Positions 32,844 through 40,819 of a DNA stretch of 64,000 nt are shown here, piece by piece. The stretch is from positions 2,294,001 to 2,358,000 of the forward strand of contig NZ_CP089588.1 in assembly GCF_021249345.1 (NCBI RefSeq), read 5' to 3'. This stretch comes from Halobacterium wangiae (GTDB taxonomy: Archaea; Halobacteriota; Halobacteria; Halobacteriales; Halobacteriaceae). The notes beneath the pieces are model-generated. The model was not told the DNA's origin and searched no databases. It saw only the letters and a program-made list of their open reading frames with translations. Position numbers and translations under genes: made by a program. Each line of letters opens with the position of its first letter. Position 1 is the stretch's first letter.

Positions 32844-33520
32844 TAGATCAGTTCGTCGTCCTTCTCGACCATGTAGACGGTGCGGGCGCAGATGTTCACC
32901 GCGTGGTCGCCGACGCGTTCGAGGTCGCGGATGGTGAGCAGGAGGCGGGAGACGTCCTGCATGAGCGCCTCGACTTCTGCTTCCTCGGTCTCGTCGTCGA
33001 TCTCGGTCTCGATGAGGTCCCGCATCACGGTGTTGGAGGCGGCCCGACAGCGGTCGTCGAGGTCGTCGTCGCTGGCCGCGATGGCGTAGCACGCGTCGAT
33101 GTCCTCGGCCGCGTAGGCGTCCATCGCGTCCTCGACCATCTGGACGGTCGTGTCGCCGATGGACTGGATGTCGACCTCGGGGAACATGTCGCGGCGGGCG
33201 TCGAGGGTGTGTTCGGCGAGGTTCACAGCGAGGTCGCCGATGCGTTCGAGGTCGGTGATGATCTTGAACGAGGACGCGATGAGTCGGAGGTCGCCCGCGA
33301 CCGGCTGCTGGAGTGCGAGCAGGTCGATACAGTCCTCCTCGAGGTCGAGGTAGAGTTGGTTGACCTCGTCGTCGCCGTCGATGACGTCCCACGCAGTGTC
33401 GCTGTCCTTCTGTTCCATCGATTCGAGTGCGAGCCGGAGGCGGTCCGTGACGACCTCGCTCATGTATAGGACGTCGCTCTGAAGGGCCTCCAGTTTGTCC
33501 TGATAGCTCTGTCTTGCCAT
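32840..33520 (-). CDS. phoU: PhoU-family phosphate regulatory protein
   Basis: This 226-residue all-helical protein has two PhoU repeats: EDCIDLLALQQPVAGDLRLI...SSFKIITDLERIGDLAVNLA and MRDLIETEIDDE...LLLTIRDLERVGDHAVNICA. Each carries the E/D-x3-D motif that binds metal clusters (ITDLERIGD, IRDLERVGD). PhoU modulates Pst transport and phosphate signalling. It is the last gene of the pst operon, 6 nt after pstB. A second PhoU-domain protein is encoded divergently at 38291. Confidence 0.95.
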   Translation of the reverse strand: MARQSYQDKLEALQSDVLYMSEVVTDRLRLALESMEQKDSDTAWDVIDGDDEVNQLYLDLEEDCIDLLALQQPVAGDLRLIASSFKIITDLERIGDLAVNLAEHTLDARRDMFPEVDIQSIGDTTVQMVEDAMDAYAAEDIDACYAIAASDDDLDDRCRAASNTVMRDLIETEIDDETEEAEVEALMQDVSRLLLTIRDLERVGDHAVNICARTVYMVEKDDELIY

Positions 33521-33526
33521 GTGTAT

Positions 33527-34399
33527 TTATCCGAACTTGCCGGTAATGTAATCTTCGACGCGCTGGCTCTCCGGGTTCTCGAAGATCTGGTCGGTGTCCC
33601 CGAACTCGACGAGTTCGCCGCCGGTGAGGAAGACGGCGGTCTTGTCGGAGATGCGGGCGGCCTGCTGCATGTTGTGGGTGACGATGACGACCGTGTAGTC
33701 CTCGGCGAGTTCCTCGATGAGGTCCTCGACCTGGCTCGTCGCGACGGGGTCGAGTGCGCTCGCTGGCTCGTCCATGAGGATGACCTCGGGGTCGACGGCG
33801 ATGGCGCGAGCGATGCAGAGGCGCTGCTGTTGCCCGCCGGAGAGGTCGAGACCGGACTCGTCGAGGCGGTCCTCGACCTCGTCCCAGAGCGCCGCTCGCT
33901 TGAGGGATTGCTCGACGATCTCGTCGTAGTCGCCCTCGACGTTCTGGATCTCCAGGCCGTAGGCGACGTTGTCGTAGATGCTCTTCGGGAACGGGTTCGG
34001 CTCCTGGAACACCATGCCGACGCGGCGGCGGAGCGCGACGGGGTCGACGTCGGCGTCGTAGACGTTCTTCCCGCGGAGCGTCAGCTCGCCCTCGACGCGC
34101 GCCGAGGGGATGCGGTCGTTCATCCGGTTGATACACCGGAGGAATGTCGACTTCCCGCAGCCCGAGGGGCCGATGATGGCGGTCACCCGTTGCTCCGGGA
34201 TGTCCATGTCGATGCTGTCGAGTGCGAGTTCGTCGCCGTAGTAGACGTTCAGGTCCCGGGAGCGGATGATGGGGTCGGGCGTCACCGCCGGCTGGTCGCG
34301 GGAGCTTGTCGCGCCCGCGACGTCGGTCTCGACGAGCATGTCGTCGTTCGTCGGGTCGGCGGTCGATGCGTCGGTGTCGGTGTCAGCGTTGTCGGTCAT
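33527..34399 (-). CDS. pstB: Phosphate ABC transporter ATP-binding protein
   Basis: This 290-residue ABC ATPase has Walker [11 protein letters not shown] (about residues 80-89), the Q-loop [12 protein letters not shown], signature [16 protein letters not shown], Walker [14 protein letters not shown], and the H-loop [26 protein letters not shown] is specific to PstB. An Asp/Thr-rich N-terminal extension of about 45 residues precedes the domain. It powers phosphate import through PstC-PstA. Confidence 0.97.
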   Translation of the reverse strand: MTDNADTDTDASTADPTNDDMLVETDVAGATSSRDQPAVTPDPIIRSRDLNVYYGDELALDSIDMDIPEQRVTAIIGPSGCGKSTFLRCINRMNDRIPSARVEGELTLRGKNVYDADVDPVALRRRVGMVFQEPNPFPKSIYDNVAYGLEIQNVEGDYDEIVEQSLKRAALWDEVEDRLDESGLDLSGGQQQRLCIARAIAVDPEVILMDEPASALDPVATSQVEDLIEELAEDYTVVIVTHNMQQAARISDKTAVFLTGGELVEFGDTDQIFENPESQRVEDYITGKFG

Positions 34400-34405
34400 G
34401 CGTAA

Positions 34406-36046
34406 TCACTCTCCGGTCTGGAACTTGTTCCGCAGCACGATCGCGATGGAGTTCATCGCCAGCAGGACGGCGACGAGCACCACGACGCCGGCCGGAACCA
34501 CCTTCTCGTAGAACTCCGGTCCGGCGTAGAGGCTCGACCACGCGTACACCTGCAGGGGCATCGCGCTGGCCGCCTCCGAGATGCCGGTCGGGACCGAGAA
34601 CTTGGTGTTGGGTGCGCCGATCATGATGAGCGGCGCCGTCTCGCCGATGGCGCGGCCGAGCGCGAGAATCGTCCCGGTGAGGATGCCTGAGAACGACCGC
34701 GGCAACACGACGGTCCTGACGGTCTGCCAGCGCGTCGCGCCCATGCCGAAGGACGCGGCGCGCATCTCCTCGGGCACCGCCCGGATGGCCTCCCGCGCGG
34801 AGATGATGACGATCGGGAGGATGAGCAGCCCCAGCGTCGCGCCGCCGATGAGCACCGTCCCGGGCGACTGGCCGAGGTAGGTGACGAACAGCGCGAGGCC
34901 GAGCAGCCCGTAGACGACCGACGGGACGCCCGCGAGGTTCGAGATGTTGACGTCGATGACGCGCGTGAACTTGTTGTCGGGCGCGTACTCTTCGAGGTAG
35001 ACCGCGGCGCCGACGCCGACCGGGAACGAGAACACGGCGACGGTCAGCATCAGGAGGATGGAGCCGGCGATGGAGGGGTAGAAACCGGCCTCCTCGGCGG
35101 AGGAACTGTGCGGGCTGGTGAGGAACGCCCAGTCGATCCACGACTGGGGACCCGCGAACCCGAGCGCGTCGACGGCGATCGCGCCGACGAGCGCACCGAC
35201 GACGACGGCCGCGGGCAGCAGCAGTCCGGCGCGCTCCGCCGGGCGGTTCACGGCGACGTTCACGGCGTACGCCAGCGGCAGGACGAGACCGACCGTGGCG
35301 ACGACGGTGCCCGGAACCGGGTCGACGCCGACGAACGGTGCCACGACCCCGCCCGCGGCCGCCACCGCGAGGAAGGCGAGGGTGAGCAGGACGGTGGTAC
35401 GTCGGCCGCGGTCGTGGGCGACGATTCGACCGCTGACGAAGGCGATGGGGAGGCCGAGGGTCCCAACGAGCATCAGCCACGGTGCAGGCGCGAAGGGGAC
35501 GCCGGAGATGAGACCGAACAGGCCCGGAACGACCTGGATGTCGGTTACCGGGCCGGGGATACCGAACAGCGAGAGGTAGAACGCCGCCACGGTGACGACG
35601 AACTGCGCGGTGAAGGGGACACGGTGGTCGTACCTGACCACGGCGGCGGTGACCGCGGCGGGCACGGCGAGCGCGACGACGAACGCCAGCCACGTCAGCG
35701 GCGTGACGATGTCCACGAATATCATCGCGGCCCCGCCGCTGAACAGCAGCGAGACGACCACCAGTCCGATCGAGAGCGCGCCCGTGTTCAGGACGTCCTC
35801 GGGCTGGCGGTAGAGGTAGCCCGCGACTGCGAGCGTCGGCACGACCAGCGTCAGGAAGAACGTGAGGTGCCAGCCGGGGTCCGCCGTCAGCGGCTGGATG
35901 GCGTCGTTCGCGACGTAGGCGAGCAGGACGGTGACGAAGACGAGGCCGAACAGCGTCGCGCCCAGCAGGAGGTAGCGGAACACCACGCCCGTGGACCGGC
36001 TGACCCGGCCGAACCCCTCGGACTCCGTCTCTGTGTTCGTGGCCAT
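34406..36046 (-). CDS. pstA: Phosphate ABC transporter permease PstA with long N-terminal extension
   Basis: At 546 residues this is almost twice the usual PstA length (about 280-300). The C-terminal 250-300 residues form the permease domain: VGVGAAVYLEEYAPDNKFTR, GVPSVVYGLLGLALF, the EAA loop RAASFGMGATRWQTV, and LALGRAIGETAPLIMIGA. The first half has several further hydrophobic helices (FRYLLLGATLFGLVFVTVLL, LTFFLTLVVPTLAVAGYLY, and more), a known haloarchaeal feature. It lies between pstB (6-nt gap) and pstC (1-nt gap). Role: membrane channel for phosphate. Confidence 0.94.
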   Translation of the reverse strand: MATNTETESEGFGRVSRSTGVVFRYLLLGATLFGLVFVTVLLAYVANDAIQPLTADPGWHLTFFLTLVVPTLAVAGYLYRQPEDVLNTGALSIGLVVVSLLFSGGAAMIFVDIVTPLTWLAFVVALAVPAAVTAAVVRYDHRVPFTAQFVVTVAAFYLSLFGIPGPVTDIQVVPGLFGLISGVPFAPAPWLMLVGTLGLPIAFVSGRIVAHDRGRRTTVLLTLAFLAVAAAGGVVAPFVGVDPVPGTVVATVGLVLPLAYAVNVAVNRPAERAGLLLPAAVVVGALVGAIAVDALGFAGPQSWIDWAFLTSPHSSSAEEAGFYPSIAGSILLMLTVAVFSFPVGVGAAVYLEEYAPDNKFTRVIDVNISNLAGVPSVVYGLLGLALFVTYLGQSPGTVLIGGATLGLLILPIVIISAREAIRAVPEEMRAASFGMGATRWQTVRTVVLPRSFSGILTGTILALGRAIGETAPLIMIGAPNTKFSVPTGISEAASAMPLQVYAWSSLYAGPEFYEKVVPAGVVVLVAVLLAMNSIAIVLRNKFQTGE

Positions 36047-36047
36047 C

Positions 36048-37007
36048 TCAGTACTCCTCCCGGTAGCGTTGTGCCACCACGTCGCTGACGATGTTCATCG
36101 CGAGCGTGATCACGAACAGCGTGATACCGATAGCGAACACGCTCTGCTGTGCGAGGCCGCCCCCGGTGACGTCGCCACCGATGAGTTTCACCATCGCCGC
36201 GGTCATCGGGAGCGCGCGTTCCGTGTAGGCCGCGGGGTTGATGAAGTTGAGCAACTGCGCGGTCGACCCGGACGCGATGGTGACGGCCATCGTCTCGCCG
36301 ATGGCTCGCGAGAGCGCGAGGATGAACGAGGAGAAGATGCCCGAGAGCGCCGCCGGGACGACGACGCCGGTCGACACCTCGAACTTCGTCGCGCCCATCC
36401 CGTAGCCGGCCTGCCGGAGGTCCTCCGGGACCGCGGACATCGCGTCCTCGCTGATGGACGCGACCATTGGGATGATCATGATGCCGACGACGATGGCTGC
36501 CGACAGCATGTTGAACGTCCCGAGTCCGGGGACGTACGGCTGGAGCGCTGGCGTGATGTAGATGACGGCGAAGAAGCCGTAGACGACCGTCGGGATGCCC
36601 GCGAGAATCTCCAGACCCGGCTTCAGCAGCGACCGGACCCTGGGGCTGGCGTACTCGCTGAGGTAGATGGCGGTCCCGACGCCGAGAGGCAACGCGATGA
36701 GTGAGGACCCGATCATCACCATCAGCGTCGCCGTCACCAGCGGCAGCACGCCGAACTGCCCAGCGGTCGGTTGCCAGTTTGTCTTCGTCAGGAACTTCAC
36801 GACGGACACCGTCTCTCCCTGGGCGCCGACCAGCGGGGCCGAGAACGAGAAGAACTTCGCGGCTTCCGTCGTGAGCAGCACCACGAGGCCGATCGTGGTG
36901 ACGATCGACAGTGCTGCACAGAGGAAGAAGAACGTCCGCGAGAGCAACTCCGGGGGCGCGTTCTGGGTTCGACGTGTGAGGTCTTCCTCCAGGCTGTCGC
37001 CGCTCAT
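36048..37007 (-). CDS. pstC: Phosphate ABC transporter permease PstC
   Basis: This 319-residue membrane protein has about six helices. Family blocks are GVGTAIYLSEYASPRVRSLL, AGIPTVVYGFFAVIYI, the EAA-type loop QAGYGMGATKFEVSTGVVVP and LALSRAIGETMAVTIASG. With PstA it forms the phosphate channel; PstS delivers the substrate and PstB supplies ATP. The gene starts 53 nt after the pstS stop and ends 1 nt before the pstA start. Confidence 0.96.
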   Translation of the reverse strand: MSGDSLEEDLTRRTQNAPPELLSRTFFFLCAALSIVTTIGLVVLLTTEAAKFFSFSAPLVGAQGETVSVVKFLTKTNWQPTAGQFGVLPLVTATLMVMIGSSLIALPLGVGTAIYLSEYASPRVRSLLKPGLEILAGIPTVVYGFFAVIYITPALQPYVPGLGTFNMLSAAIVVGIMIIPMVASISEDAMSAVPEDLRQAGYGMGATKFEVSTGVVVPAALSGIFSSFILALSRAIGETMAVTIASGSTAQLLNFINPAAYTERALPMTAAMVKLIGGDVTGGGLAQQSVFAIGITLFVITLAMNIVSDVVAQRYREEY

Positions 37008-37060
37008 TGCATTGAATCGGTCATGGTGTACGTATAACGTCTTCGTTAGCTGTCTCGCGG

Positions 37061-38062
37061 CTAGTTCCCTGCGTCCTCGATGGCGGTCTCTAGGGTGTCC
37101 ATCTGGGCCTGCTGGTCCTCCTCACTCAGCGGGACGTAGCCGACGTCCTCGGCGACGATCTGCTCGCTCGTGGAGTTCTCCAGCCAGAAGCGCGCGAACT
37201 CCGCGACGTGCTCCTCGGAGAGCGAGGACTTCGAGGCGTACGTGAACAGCGGCCGGGAGAGCGGCTGGTACTCGCCGCTCCGTGCGGTCTCGAGGCTGGG
37301 TTCGACGGGTTCGCCGTCGCCGTCGTCGATGGCGAGCGCCTTCACGCGGTCCGTGTTCGTCGAGTAGTACGCGAACCCGAGGTACCCCATCGCGGACTGG
37401 GAGCCCTCGACGCCCTGGATGATGGTGCGGTCCTGCTCGGTGGCGGAGTAGTCCTGGCGGTGGCCGACCTCCGAGTCGCCGCTGTGGAGGATTGCCTCAA
37501 TGAAGTAGTCGTACGTGCCGGAGGCGTCCGACGGGCCGTACAGTTCGAGGGGCTCGTCGGGCCACTCGGAGTTGACGTCGGCCCACGTCTCCGGCTGTTC
37601 CTCGGCCGACCAGATGGTCGCGAGGTCCTCGACGGTGATGCTGTCGATGTCGAGGTCGTTGTTGACGATGACCGTGAGGGCGTCGGTCGCGACGGTGAGC
37701 TCGACCGGCTCGACGTCGTTGCTCGCGCACTGCTCCTGTTCCGGTTCGCGGATGGCCCGGGAGGCGTTGTTGAAGTCGGTGTTGCCCGGGCAGAAGTGGT
37801 TCGCGAAGCCACCGCCGCTGCCGGTGGACTGGAGGTTGAAGCCGACCTCACCGTGGTCCGCCCGGAACTCCTCGGACATCGCCGTCGCGAGCGGGAAGAC
37901 GGTGGAGCTCCCCGCGATGTCGATTGTGCCCGAGAGCCCGTCGCCCGAGCCGCCGCCCTCGGTGCTCTGGCAGCCGGCGATGGTTGCCGCCCCGACGGCT
38001 CCGAGCCCCGCGAGAACCTGACGGCGCGTGCGAACAGTCCGCTCCGGGTCGTTTCCTGTCAT
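37061..38062 (-). CDS. pstS: Phosphate-binding lipoprotein PstS
   Basis: This 333-residue substrate-binding protein captures phosphate outside the membrane. The N-terminus RTRRQVLAGLGAVGAATIAGC has a twin-arginine motif (Arg13-Arg14) and lipobox Cys31. GTIDIAGSSTVFPLATAMSEEF, LQSTGSGGGFANHFCPGNTD and SDASGTYDYFIEAIL contain the phosphate-binding Ser/Thr/Gly loops. The ATG at 38062 is chosen over the adjacent GTG at 38065; a TATA-like tacttattc lies about 26 nt upstream. It is the first gene of the pst operon. Confidence 0.95.
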   Translation of the reverse strand: MTGNDPERTVRTRRQVLAGLGAVGAATIAGCQSTEGGGSGDGLSGTIDIAGSSTVFPLATAMSEEFRADHGEVGFNLQSTGSGGGFANHFCPGNTDFNNASRAIREPEQEQCASNDVEPVELTVATDALTVIVNNDLDIDSITVEDLATIWSAEEQPETWADVNSEWPDEPLELYGPSDASGTYDYFIEAILHSGDSEVGHRQDYSATEQDRTIIQGVEGSQSAMGYLGFAYYSTNTDRVKALAIDDGDGEPVEPSLETARSGEYQPLSRPLFTYASKSSLSEEHVAEFARFWLENSTSEQIVAEDVGYVPLSEEDQQAQMDTLETAIEDAGN

Positions 38063-38290
38063 CACCAGAATCTCGGCACGACTCGAATAAGTACCCTACT
38101 ATGATGGCTATATAGCCGTACCCATACAGACGTTCCCACCGTCATTTCGCCTGGAATACTGGGCTGGTATGGATGGCGTAAAACAAGTGCAGGGGGCCAG
38201 TGGGTGGGTTTATTGGCACCTATCCGTACTACCTGGCCAGTCTATATACAAGGGGAAGTGTTTATATTGTGCTGCCCGAAACGCCGAGAC
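38063..38290. promoter_or_regulatory. Divergent control region of the pst operon and the AbrB/PhoU regulator
   Basis: These 228 nt separate pstS (minus) from the regulator gene (plus). For pstS there is a TATA-like box near 38084-38092 and a second AT-rich site in the perfect palindrome ggctatatagcc (38106-38117). For the regulator there is a strong gtttatattg (38259-38268) about 27 nt upstream of its ATG, with further candidates tttattg (38209-38215) and tctatatac (38241-38249). Several promoters would fit phosphate-dependent switching, which has been reported for pst operons in Halobacterium salinarum. Confidence 0.6.
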
Positions 38291-39295
38291 ATGGAACGCA
38301 GGAAGGTCCAGGTCACGGGCGGATCGACGTTCACAGTGTCCATCCCCAAAGACTGGGCCCGAGAGCACGACGTCGAGGCGGGTGACGAGGTCGGCTTCCA
38401 CCCCGACAGCGGGTCGCTACTGTTGACGCCCGTCACGGCAGGAGACGCGGACGAAGGGACCCTCGATATCTCGGGCATGGAGGGCGACGAACTCATGCGC
38501 GCCGTGATGACGATGTACGTCAGCGGCTTCGACGTGCTCGCGCTCGAAGCCGACCGCATCGACGCCGACCAGCGCCGCGTCATCCGGAACGCCACACAGG
38601 GGCTCGTCGGCCTCGAAGTGCTCGAGGAGACGAGCAACCGCGTCGTCATCCAGGACCTCCTGGACTCCTCGGAGCTCTCCATCCACAACGCGGTCAGGCG
38701 GATGCACCTCATCTCCGTCTCTATGCTCGGTGACGCGTTGCAGGCTCTCGGCGAGCGGGACCCCGACATCGCACAGGACGTCATGGAGCGCGACGACGAC
38801 GTCGACCGCCTCTGGTACGTCGTCTCCCGCATCTACCGCGGCGCGCTGCGCTCCCCGAAGGTCGCACAGGAGATCGGCGTCTCCCGGGAGACGGCCTTCG
38901 ACTACCACTCCAGTGCGCGACAGCTCGAACGCGTCGCCGACCACGCCGCGAAGATCGGCAGCGTCACCCAGGACCTCGACGCCGAGGTCCCGTCGGCGGT
39001 GATGGACGCGCTCCGCGACCTCGAGGCGGACGCCACCGAGATCATCCAGACCGCGATGGACGCGCTGTTCGCCGACGACCCGGAGGAAGCCACTCGACTC
39101 GCGAACAAGGCGCGAGCGGACGTCCGCGAGATCGACGAACACGCCCGGACTGTCGACGACCTCCTCCACGACCTCGACGCACGTCAGGCCCAGCACCTCG
39201 GCCTCGTCGTCGACTCGCTGTCCCGGAGCGCGGACTACGGCGGCAACATCGCCGAGACCGCACTCCAGAAGGCGGCACCTACCCCCGGCCCGTAG
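38291..39295 (+). CDS. AbrB-like DNA-binding domain plus PhoU domain regulator
   Basis: This is a 334-residue protein. Residues about 1-48 form a SpoVT/AbrB-like swapped-hairpin domain: KVQVTGGSTFTVSIPKDWAR and VEAGDEVGFHPDSGSLLLTP. The remainder is helical with two PhoU-like repeats: NAVRRMHLISVSMLGDALQAL with ERDDDVDRLWYVVSRIYRGA, and SARQLERVADHAAKIGSVTQ with SLSRSADYGGNIAE. A DNA-binding domain joined to a PhoU sensor suggests direct transcriptional control of the divergent pst operon by phosphate status. The ATG at 38291 has a strong TATA-like box 27 nt upstream. Confidence 0.9.
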   Translation: MERRKVQVTGGSTFTVSIPKDWAREHDVEAGDEVGFHPDSGSLLLTPVTAGDADEGTLDISGMEGDELMRAVMTMYVSGFDVLALEADRIDADQRRVIRNATQGLVGLEVLEETSNRVVIQDLLDSSELSIHNAVRRMHLISVSMLGDALQALGERDPDIAQDVMERDDDVDRLWYVVSRIYRGALRSPKVAQEIGVSRETAFDYHSSARQLERVADHAAKIGSVTQDLDAEVPSAVMDALRDLEADATEIIQTAMDALFADDPEEATRLANKARADVREIDEHARTVDDLLHDLDARQAQHLGLVVDSLSRSADYGGNIAETALQKAAPTPGP

Positions 39296-39353
39296 GGACG
39301 GTAGACGCGCCGAGAACCAAGGGCATATACGGAACGCCGTCGACACCGCACGT

Positions 39354-40325
39354 ATGGGCGAGGCATTCCCAGACTACCTCGACGTCGACTACAGCGACGG
39401 TGAAGGGGAGTCCCCTGAGGACTACCCGACGTTGCAGGACAAGATCGAGAAGGCAATCGAGGTCACCCGACGGGGCCTCGAGGAGTACGAGAACCCCGCC
39501 ATCATGTGGACCGGCGGGAAGGACTCGACGCTCACGCTGTACTTCGTGAAGGAAGTCGCCGAGCAGTTCGACCTCGAAGTGCCGCCGGCCATCTTCATCG
39601 ACCACTTCCAGCACTTCGACGAACTCCACGACTTCGTCGACAAGTGGGCCGAGGAGTGGGACCTCGACGTCGTCTACGCGCAGAACACCGACATCGGCGA
39701 CTACGTCGACGCCAACGGGCTCACCCCAGGCGACGACATCCCGATCGACGACCTCAACGAGCAGAACCAGCACCACGTCCGCGACCTCCTCGAGTACGAG
39801 GAGGACACGTTCCCGTTCCTGCTGGACACCTACGTCGGTAACCACCTCCTCAAGACCGTCGCGCTCAACAACGCCCTCGAGGAGTACGACGTCGACGGCA
39901 TCCTCAGTGGTATCCGCTGGGACGAACAGGAGGCCCGCGCCGACGAGACGTTCTTCAGTCCGCGCCACGACCCCGACGTCTACCCGCCCCACGACCGCAT
40001 CCAGCCGATCATCCAGTTCGACGAGGCCGCCGTGTGGGACGCCTTCTGGTACTACGTCGTCCCCGAGACGGTCGAAGACTACCCGGACGACGGCTACGTC
40101 CCCCAGAGCTACGACGACCTGCCGGAGGGCATCACCCACGAGGACATCCCCGTCTCCCCGAAGTACTTCAAGGGCTTCCGCTCGCTCGGCAGCGAAGTGT
40201 CGACGGACAAGTCCGCCGAGGAACCCGCCTGGCTGCAGGACCTCGACAACACCACCGAGCGCGCCGGCCGCGCCCAGGACAAGGAGGACCTGATGGAGCG
40301 CCTGCGCGACCTCGGCTACATGTAG
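39354..40325 (+). CDS. PAPS reductase/ATP sulfurylase-family protein (PP-loop type)
   Basis: This 323-residue adenine-nucleotide alpha-hydrolase has its PP-loop in AIMWTGGKDSTLTLYFVKEV (about residues 49-68, core GGKDS). Further family regions are FIDHFQHFDELHDFVDKWAE, GILSGIRWDEQEARADETFF, and RIQPIIQFDEAAVWDAFWYY. It resembles phosphoadenosine-phosphosulfate reductases and CysD but lacks the catalytic C-terminal Cys motif of true PAPS reductases. Assimilatory sulfate use or tRNA thiolation are both possible; I would not choose. A TATA-like box (catatac, about 39324-39330) lies about 27 nt upstream. Confidence 0.83.
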   Translation: MGEAFPDYLDVDYSDGEGESPEDYPTLQDKIEKAIEVTRRGLEEYENPAIMWTGGKDSTLTLYFVKEVAEQFDLEVPPAIFIDHFQHFDELHDFVDKWAEEWDLDVVYAQNTDIGDYVDANGLTPGDDIPIDDLNEQNQHHVRDLLEYEEDTFPFLLDTYVGNHLLKTVALNNALEEYDVDGILSGIRWDEQEARADETFFSPRHDPDVYPPHDRIQPIIQFDEAAVWDAFWYYVVPETVEDYPDDGYVPQSYDDLPEGITHEDIPVSPKYFKGFRSLGSEVSTDKSAEEPAWLQDLDNTTERAGRAQDKEDLMERLRDLGYM

Positions 40326-40819
40326 TCCCTCTTTCCTGCGCTCTCTCGGGCGCTGACGCGCCCTCGTTCGCTGGGGAAAAGCTACGCTAAAACGCGCTCC
40401 TCCTTCCTTCCGCTCGATTCGCTCGCCTCGATCAGTCGTCGGCCCGTGCTCTCTCGCTTCGCTCACGCAGTGTCCTCACGAACGGAGTGAGCGAGGGCTC
40501 GGCAAGCTGTGCTTGCCGGTGAACAGCACGCTCCCTGCCATGCTGCTCCGCCGTCAGCGTTCCAGGCGACACCGTATTCAAAACTGCTATAAGCCGCAGG
40601 CGGTCAGTTGGATGCAGAGATGATAGCGGCGACGCGCCCACTTCGGTCGACGTCTCACTCGCAGTGGCGTCGCCGGTCGACCGGCCGCAGTGTCGCCGTC
40701 GTCACGAATAATGCGCCTGCGTGAGCAGGTGCAAAACAACTTCTATCGTCCGTTTCGACTGTCCGCCCCTCCTCAGGGGGCAGTATCGCGTCCGACTGCT
40801 CGCAGACACTCACACCAGC
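40326..40819. other. 494-nt spacer before aspS with hairpins, a palindrome and an upstream promoter-like site
   Basis: No gene is supported here. Visible structure includes the inverted dispersed element at 40373-40397, cgctcac...gtgagcg (40460-40493), a strong hairpin cggcaagc-tgt-gcttgccg (40500-40518), the perfect palindrome gccggtcgaccggc (40672-40685), and cctgc-gtga-gcagg (about 40713-40726). A good TATA-like gctataagc lies at 40586-40594, which would put a transcript start about 200 nt before the aspS ATG. The region may give aspS a long leader, or encode a small RNA. Confidence 0.5.
40373..40397 (-). repeat. Dispersed element, copy 2 (inverted)
   Basis: The sequence aaaagctacgctaaaacgcg (40376-40395) is the reverse complement of the element at 32716-32734 apart from one missing T. 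It follows the stop of the PAPS-reductase-like gene by about 50 nt. Two copies 7.7 kb apart in opposite orientation suggest a dispersed terminator or mobile-type intergenic element. Confidence 0.6.

Noticed and set aside
40432-40641. Minus-strand frame of 69 codons in the aspS spacer
   Set aside because: Arg/Glu-rich translation of the cgctcac/gtgagcg repeat sequence, without a promoter or family resemblance.
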